64,000 nucleotides of DNA, taken from contig NDFF03000011.1 of NCBI GenBank assembly GCA_002150815.3, forward strand, positions 372,001 through 436,000. Direction: 5' to 3'. The translations under genes were made by a program, and so were the position numbers. Of the stretch, positions 56,927 to 64,000 are shown piece by piece; position 1 is the stretch's first letter; the number at the start of each line of letters is the position of its first letter. The notes beneath the pieces were generated by a model that made no database searches, had not been told where the DNA came from, and saw only the letters and a program-made list of their open reading frames with translations. This DNA is from Grammothele lineata (taxonomy: Eukaryota > Basidiomycota > Agaricomycetes > Polyporales > Polyporaceae).

Positions 56927-58270
56927 GGTTGTCTAATGTGATATGGCAGCTCGCTGTGGGGTATAGGATAGGTCACTGTAGACAAGGAGAGCATGGCGGA
57001 TGCTCTAATATCTAGGGCAACCCATGAACAAACTATGTTCCCGGACGAGAGGCTGCCAGACCCACCAGCTCTGTCAGCCACTCCGGAGAGCATGATGCCT
57101 CAACCGGCCAGCTCTTGGGGTGTTTATCGGCCGCAATGCGGAGCGAAGGCCCTAGTATGGAGCTAGAATTTTGCTGGTCGGACGTGGAGCTCATTGGCCT
57201 CCACGTGTGGCTGAGAAACAACGTCTCTTGCAATTGCAAACCAAGCTACGGACTCCGCTCAGCGATCCAATAAGTTCTAGCGCTGAGGCGCCGTTGCTCA
57301 AGCAAAGTTTCAGAGGGTGGCGTCAGTGTAGTGTAAAAAATGACGTCTGCGGAAGCCGAGTTACTGCGAGTAGTGGCGCGCGTGTTCTACCGTCGCGGCC
57401 TGGTCCAAGAGATATCGAAGAGTTTAGAGGGCCGATGAATGAGCGACTAGATGCAGTGCTGTACTGGAAGTTTGTCACCTCCCAATGGATTTGTTGCGAG
57501 CTAGCGGTTCGGAGTGGAGTGCTACTCGGACATCCAGAGCATAACACCGGCTTCTCGTGCCACATTACCGGACGCCCTGGGATCGTCCAAGTTTTCCGAC
57601 GGTGAAAGCGCAAACGGCATAAGCCAGGCGATGATGGCCGCGGAATGCCGCACCCGCATGGATCGACTTCGCCGTGGAGGGTAAGTTCGTGTCGAATTAT
57701 AACGTTGACGATGGCAAGGCGCCTCGCCGAGCGAGATATGAGCATGATGAGCCGACAGTTTGGGTTTGATTTCCAAGGATGACGATCCCTTCTTTGGACT
57801 GGAAACGTCTTGACAGGCGTTAAGTGGGCGAAGGGCATCCGTAACGACGCTGAAACTGAGGCGTACGACAAAGGAATGTGTTGGATAGGTTCGCCCCTGC
57901 AAGTCTTCTGGTCGGAACCGGACTGCGGGGAGGATGTGGCCATCAAGCTGAGGCTGTCATCGGTTCGTCGGGCGTCTGGTATCGTATTTGCGGCCGACAC
58001 AGCCTCCTGCGCGCTGTCGAGGGAGATTTGAAATTGGTGTATATCAGGGGCCGGTTCGTCAAAGGCCGTGACGCGCTCGGAGGCCCCGAGTCTGACGCAC
58101 TCGCCCACGCCCACCGCGCTCGAGACATGGATGCGACAAGAAGGGGGCAATCACAGATTGCCTCTTGTTTACAACCGAACCTTGCCCTCTCTCGCATCCG
58201 CGACAATCCTCATAAGCACCTGATGCCCTCTTGACCTCGTCCCCCAACGTTTCGATCTGCGCCTCGCGCC
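56927..58270. other. End of the duplicated unit and promoter of the zinc-cluster gene
   Basis: Duplicated sequence runs to about 57,420 (counterpart of 52,420-52,870). The rest is unique. A 275-codon minus-strand open frame (57323-58150) crosses this boundary and has no recognisable family; it is not called. Confidence 0.45.
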
Positions 58271-61200
58271 ATGGACTCCCTTCTCGCTAGCACAACCAAC
58301 CACCCCCCCTCAGATCCCCTCGCCTGGCTGGACGAGATATCCGGCGCCCCGTTCCCGGGCTATGTCAGTAACCTGAACCCGCACGTCTCCCCGGACAACT
58401 CCGTCACGACATCGTATGGCCAGTCACCTTTCTCGGGCTCCCTCACACCCGCCTTTCCCGATTCCACCTCACAATCACCTGAGCAAGTCCTCTCCAACGA
58501 TGATGGATATGCGTCGGAATCTGCGTCCGCATCTGACTCCTCCTCGTCTTCTTCACCGCAGTCCAAGAAACCCAGGATTGCTCTCCACCCCAGCCAACCT
58601 CTAACCGCCAAGGGCAAACCCCGCGCGCGTGTCTATGTGGCTTGTCACGAGTGGTGAGTTTCGACGGAGGTCGAGCGCGTCCCGGTGTACGTCAGTTCGG
58701 GATGGACGGGTCTCCGGTGAGCTCTTGACCTTCACCCCGCGCTCATGTCGCAGAGCGGCGCTGCGGGGTCTGAACGGGACTAAGCTCACCAGATCGCATC
58801 CATTATCTCCCTATACCATACCTATGCTTCTGCCATCACGCTATTCTCGCATCGATTCATACTGTGCCGTACTGACTCACTCGTTTCGCAGCCGGAGTCG
58901 CAAAATCCGTTGCGACGGCGCAAAGCCAGTCTGCTACAACTGCCAGCGCCGCGACGCCACCCTCGAGCATTGCACGTACGATTCAGCACCAAAGCGTCGC
59001 GGGCAGGACAAGATCCCTGGCTCGCGAGCGCGCTCGGGTAAACATGCACTCCGGCACATCCAGCCGTCCGACCGCGACTCCGGTGCCGGCTCGAAGTCCC
59101 ATCTGAGAGGCCGTGCGGCGAATAAACCTCCTTTCGAGGTGAGTCTGCTTTACAGCAATGGCGGGGCTGGGCATATGTCAGGCTCGAGCAGATGGGTATT
59201 CCCCAGTGATAACAGCCACCAGGGGGGGCTTGTTAACGCTTAAAGGACCCACGTTATGTCCGACATATACCGTCCCACGCTCTACCTAGGCGGGCGCTCC
59301 GACTTCGGCGTACCTTTGGGGAACCCCCATGGCTTCTGTAGAATTGCTCTCTTCACCGCGTGAAACTGATGCACGGCTCCTTCGCAGAACATTATCCAAA
59401 GCTTTGATCCTGCCGCCTTCGACCCAGAAGACGTCGAAGCATACCTGCTACCTTCGCTCCCTTTGACCTCGGAGAATGATGACGATAGCGCCGGGACCTG
59501 TGACGCAACCCCTTCGATAGCTGCCGTTCCGAACATGCAGTTTGCGCGCGAGACATGGTGGGACGCCTTATTGATGGTCTACGCAGATGATCAAGCTGGG
59601 AGTGATAGCGCAGGGGCCAACCTTTCCACGGGACAACGTCTCACCGCGACACAACGGATCTTCTCCGACATTCGCGCTCTGCTCCGCGCGTCCCTCTACT
59701 GGGCCAGCTTCCTGAATCTCCCACAATTCTTCGAGACCATCCTTGACCCATGCAAACGCCAGACTATCCAGCCGAGTCTTCTCATTGGGATGCTGTCCGT
59801 CGGAGCCCTTGTCCGTGACCCCAACAAGGAAGGGAGCAAGAAACACCGAGAACGAGCCTTCAGACTCGTCGATCACGCCCATTCTGCGCTCCAGGCCAGC
59901 TTGAGCACAAATTGGCTTGATGTGGGCCTGGTAGAAGCAGCCTGGGTGAGTCATGCATTCTCTAACCCGTTACAATTCACAGTTCTCACCGTGATCGGTA
60001 GTTCATGTCCTACTTTGAGATGCACGGACATCATCTCCACCATTCTAGTCGTTGCCGATCCTCCCTATTACTCCTTGACTCTCTCATCCGCCTCCTCGCA
60101 CTCACGAAACTCGACGTGAGCCATCCACAAGCCCATTATTCCTTGTTTGCTACATATTCGCAGTGCGGAATTTCCACTGGACCTTCGCAACCTCCCTTCT
60201 TACGGCCCACTTCGGGACCCAGCGCATACGTGAGCGGTACGGTGCCCAGCTTGTTCGCTACGGCACCCGCACCCAGCTTCATTGCCGAGGAACCAAGTTT
60301 CGAACCTGATAACGCGTCTACGTGTGGCTGCGAGAAATACACCCTCAAGCAGCAGTGGCCTGTCATATCGTCTATCGCCCCACTTTGGCAGGCAACAGCA
60401 ATGTGGCCACCGGAGAAGGAGACGCACGAGGGTGACATCAAGAAGGAAGAGGGTCGGCGGTTGGTGTGGTCGAGCGTCATGCTCGCCATCACATACGCAA
60501 GCTCCGCTTTCGGACCCGAAGGGAACGGAGACCGGTTCGAGCTCTACGTCGATAATCATCATAATGTTCGCCTATACATCTGCTTCGCTATCTGTTGTGC
60601 CTTACTGACCCGCGCTTCGTGTAGATCTCGCTGCTGTTCCCTGGAGAGATGCTCCGCGATGCCGGGGTCGCACCGATACAGCGGAATGGGGTGTGGAATC
60701 TCTGCATTCGTGCTATGGTCCTGTGGCAGTCCAGTATGCGCATGCGCTACGACGTCACCCTAGACCCTCAAGGGCGGGCCGATTTTGCGACCAATGCGTG
60801 GCTGGAGGCAGACGCGATCGAGACAGCGTTGAACTCGCATACGTGCAACCTGGAGGCGGGAACGTTATATCAGGCCCGGGAGTATCTGTTCAAGTACGCA
60901 GTCTATGACTTTTGATTTCTTGTCGCCGACTGACTCGATTATCCACCCCAGCGCTCGGATGTGCGTTTCACACGACTTCCGACTCTTCGCGCCGCATGTC
61001 ACGACGTAGGTCTTCTCAATGACTTCCTATATACCGTCCTGATACGAAGGCTCTTAGCAGCGGGATCATGTCAGTTTACAGAGAGAAGGCAGAGCAGTGG
61101 CGTATGTGTTACGATCATCCTCCCCTCTATAGTCTCTCATGCATGTCTATTCCAGTGCGTACCCAGATGTGGGTGGCTGAGTGGCTGTGGAACGATCTGT

Positions 61201-61670
61201 TGGATCGGGATAACATCCTTGCACATCGACCAATGTTGTTGTACTGGTTCCTTGGGCACGTGAATCGGTGCGTCCCGCTTAATCAGTGTCATCCGTGTCA
61301 TCGTACTCACCTCAATATAGTGCTCTTACGCTGTTTTCGTACGACCCCTCGTTGCTTCTCGCCCTCGAAGCAGCGAAGTCATTCACCAAGCCATTGGAGT
61401 ACTTGTTGCGCATATGGCCGGCAGACTGTATGTGACGTGCACTGAAGGATTACGCACCTGCTGACTGGCCTGCACACTCTAGATCAAAGGCGAAAATGGG
61501 AGGGCGTTCGTTTCCGGCTAGTCCACGCCTGTCTTCAGGCAGGAATTGACCCCCCGCCGCGGTCATTCGAAAACCCTGCACCGGTCCCACGAACGAGTGA
61601 TAGCACGACGTTGGCCGCGGATATCCCCCAGGAGAGCGCTGCATTTATTCAAGAGGGTTCGCAAGCTTGA
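58271..61670 (+). CDS. Zn2Cys6 transcription factor with fungal-specific regulatory domain
   Basis: Nuclear DNA-binding regulator, roughly 770 residues. The acidic, Ser-rich N-terminus (SASDSSSSSSPQSKKPRIAL) leads to the binuclear zinc cluster, which is split by a 238-nt intron (58654-58891): VYVACHEC joined to RSRKIRCDGAKPVCYNC and QRRDATLEHC, giving all six cysteines. A basic linker follows (APKRRGQDKIPGSRARSGKH). The middle-homology region contains FETILDPCKRQTIQPSLLIG, GALVRDPNKEGSKKHRERAF, EGRRLVWSSVMLAITYASS, VWNLCIRAMVLWQSSMRMRY and MWVAEWLWNDLLDRDN. The C-terminus has LEAAKSFTKPLEYLLRIWPA and ends AAFIQEGSQA. Many introns; a few internal junctions around 60,900-61,140 are approximate. 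Targets unknown. Confidence 0.87.
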
Positions 61671-62541
61671 CAGGCTTGCTGGGTTTACGACTTGGACGAT
61701 ATACTATTAAGACTGATTATTGTTGTACACTCTATGTAGATACTGCTGTCACAGTGCTATCGTTGTTGTTACCACCGACAAGGACTCAATGTTGAAGCCT
61801 CATAGGGGTGACTATGTTCGTAATGTTTTCGTAGGTTCGCCGTCGGAGGATGATCTTTGAGTCCGGTGAATATTCTCTCCTCTATCCGAGATTGGCCAAA
61901 ACGCAACTTTTGGTTTGCGGCTCCAGTTCATCCGAATGTACGTCACATGCCCAGATGTTTGTCCTTCCGTCGAACCCATTGGCTACTTGACAGACTTCTT
62001 GCATGCGGACCGACAACGGACAACGAATGCTCGTGCCAGTCATCAGTCGTTATGCCCGTCGCTCGTGACCATTGATGGGTCGTCAACTGACGCCGCCTTG
62101 CACGCGTCGCCTCGGGACTTCGCAAGGCTCGGCCCTGCGGCTTCAACTCGGAAAAAGTAACAAGCTTTCGTTGGCCGGCTCCAGTCAGAAGACTCGAGGT
62201 ACCTTGCTCGACCTGGCACCAAACGAGCGGGGCGCCGGTCAGGAGAGCGCGTCACTCGCGTCGGCAAGAACCTCAGAAAGTCGGAAAGGAAAATACTCCA
62301 CGTTATTCCCTTCGTCGTGGACCGCACTCTGTACAGTCTCGCGGGCCGGGCCAGGCCCGCCTCGTCCGCGCATGATGGCCGCGAGGATATTTAGCTCTCG
62401 CCGCGGCAGAGGGCGTCGGTCGTCGAACGCGGCAGCACCAGCCAGCCTCGACATCACTTTAGGACGCCGAGTCCCGACGGCACAACACCAGCCCTCTCGC
62501 CACTCATCCCCCTTCTACCTCTCTCTACTCTTCGTCGCTTT
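61671..62541. promoter_or_regulatory. Intergenic: zinc-cluster gene 3' end and CE12 promoter
   Basis: About 870 bases, no credible gene; a TATA-like 'gatatttagc' lies near 62385. Confidence 0.4.
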
Positions 62542-63426
62542 GATGAAGTTCGCCACACTCGCTCTTCTCCCTGCGTTGATCGCGGGCGCCTTTGCACGGC
62601 CCGCGCAGGACGCAGCTGCGCCGTTGTCGAAGCGCGCGACGCCGAAGGTTTACCTGGCCGGCGATTCGACGATGGCTGCCGGTGGCGGAGGTGCAGGAAC
62701 GGGTACTGACGGTGAGTCGTCTTCACCTGTAGCTGTGATCAGAATGCTAATGAATGTTTTCTCCACATTGCTGAACAAATAGGATGGGGCCAGTACCTCC
62801 AACAGTCTCTGTCCGGTATCACCGTCGTGAACGACGCAATTGGGGGCCGCTCAGCTCGCTCGTTTACCAACGAAGGTCGCTTCCAGACGATCATCGACGC
62901 GGTCGTCCCCGGGGACATTGTCGTCATCGAATTCGGGCACAACGACGGCGGGTCGCTCAGCACGACCGACAACGGGCGCACCGACTGCTTCGGGGACGGC
63001 GAGGAGACCTGCATAAGCCCGACGACGGGCGAGACCGTGTACACCTTCGTCTTCTACGAGGTCCAGGCGGGGAAGGCCCTCATGGCCAAGGGCGCGAAGG
63101 TCATCATGTCGTCCCAGACGCCGGACAACCCTTGGGAGACGGGCACGTTCACGTACACCCCGAGCCGGTTCGTGGGCTACGCGAAGACGGCGGCGCAGGC
63201 GATCGGCGCGGCGTACGTCGATCACGGGCAGTACGTCGCGAACGAGTTCCAGCGGCTCGGAGTCAGCGCCGTCGACGCGTTCTACCCCAACGACCACACG
63301 CACACGAGCCCCGCAGGCGCCAACGTGGTCGCGGCGCAGTTCGTGAAGAGCGTACTGTGCGCGAACGATGCTCTCGCGCCGTTCGTCGTGAACTCCACGA
63401 GCAGCATCCCGGGAAGCTGCGTATAA
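62542..63426 (+). CDS. Secreted rhamnogalacturonan acetylesterase (CE12, SGNH hydrolase)
   Basis: Removes acetyl groups from pectic rhamnogalacturonan outside the cell. Two exons, about 270 residues. Signal peptide MKFATLALLPALIAGAFA, then a possible dibasic site (LSKRA). SGNH blocks are complete: PKVYLAGDSTMA (nucleophile Ser), VVNDAIGGRSARSF (Gly), VVIEFGHNDGGS (Asn), and DAFYPNDHTHTSPAGANVVA (Asp and His). The intron lies right after the first block (GTGTDG|WGQYLQQSL). C-terminus FVVNSTSSIPGSCV. With the CE8 enzyme near the left end it suggests pectin use, although the two genes are 57 kb apart. Confidence 0.94.
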
Positions 63427-64000
63427 GGTGGGACAAGGATTGCGGAGGGGCGTGGTTTGGCTGATTGTAGGCTGTATCTTCGTCTGATTTGGCTACAAAA
63501 GCTAGCAGCTTCGTCAATAAAAACGGTTCTGCAGGCTCCTGCGGCCGGAGCATTCGGCCATATGACATATTTTCCCTGACAAATTGGCATTGTCGTTGGT
63601 GCCGCGAACCGATCCATGACGGCACAGCATGTGTGCCGTCTGAGGAAATTCCGTCTTAAAATTGGAGGCTGTGATCAGCAAGACAGTGCATAATAGCTTT
63701 CATACCGCACGATCTACGACCATTGATATGGAGTTGACACCTCGTGCTCAATCTAGCATCAGACCCGCTGCAATGGGCCCACTCAGTCCCCGCTTCTTCG
63801 CCAGCTTGGCTTAGCCCCCGGCGGGTATGGCAGGGTTCCATGTCCCAGGAATGCATTCAAAGCATCACGTCCGAGCTTGTGACACCGGGCGGTAGATCAT
63901 CATACGATCGCAGACTTGGGAGCCCTGTCGAGTGACGAACCTGTGGGTTGTACGGAGATGAACGGCGCAAAGTACAGGCGCCAGAGGCAGATAGTAAAGG
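63427..64000. other. Right edge, no gene seen
   Basis: About 570 bases after the CE12 stop. Short open frames only; nothing supportable. Confidence 0.4.

Noticed and set aside
57323..58150. 275-codon open frame on the minus strand
   Set aside because: It crosses the end of the duplicated unit, has no domain or consistent codon bias, and its duplicated part has no open counterpart near 52.7 kb.
1..64000. tRNA, rRNA or other structured RNA genes
   Set aside because: No B-box plus A-box pair or rRNA-like sequence was noticed on either strand. A covariance-model scan would be decisive and could not be run.

Overview
The window looks like nuclear DNA of a filamentous basidiomycete (Agaricomycetes, possibly a polypore; the clade is an inference). 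The genes are GC-rich and cut by many short introns, mostly about 50-65 nt with GTRNGT donors and CAG/TAG acceptors. They lie on both strands without operons. Two products point to this group: a priA-like cysteine-rich secreted protein and a basidiomycete-type mucin-like membrane protein. There is also a secreted heme peroxidase and two pectin-active esterases. I saw no tRNA, rRNA, CRISPR array or intact transposon.

Layout, left to right. 0-19 kb: the tail of an unknown gene, VTS1 (RNA-binding SAM protein, -), a pectin methylesterase (CE8, -), an endosomal Qa-SNARE (+), ETF beta (-), a class III CoA-transferase (-), the mitochondrial processing peptidase beta subunit (+) and Aurora kinase (-). 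After these come up to four small unrecognised minus-strand genes, two of which look like diverged relatives with an RPA1 N-terminal-domain-like pattern, set among short dispersed repeats. 20-35 kb: a DUF202 membrane protein (+), secreted heme peroxidase (-), BOR1-type anion transporter (-), ABHD12-like hydrolase (+), priA-like protein (+), a short-chain dehydrogenase (-) and a small Ser/Arg-rich ORF (+). 36-49 kb: a membrane-anchored histidine-acid-phosphatase relative (+) whose usual HD catalytic pair is missing, a mucin-like single-pass membrane protein (-) and a complete fungal phytochrome hybrid histidine kinase (-).

49-57.4 kb is the most distinctive stretch: a tandem segmental duplication. 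Each unit carries a DHA1-type major facilitator gene (+) followed by a small secreted-protein gene (-). Both transporters are open through all exons and keep the same promoter landmarks, but the second small secreted protein is frameshifted and has lost its splice donor. The first transporter shares its upstream region head-to-head with the phytochrome gene.

58-64 kb: a Zn2Cys6 transcription factor (+) and a CE12 rhamnogalacturonan acetylesterase (+).

The genes are mostly independent. Possible links are a mitochondrial/acyl-CoA neighbourhood (ETFB, CoA-transferase, MPP beta), pectin de-esterification (CE8 and CE12), and the phytochrome/transporter head-to-head arrangement. CDS coordinates below are spans from start to stop codon including introns; introns were inferred by eye from reading frame, splice-site motifs and family conservation.
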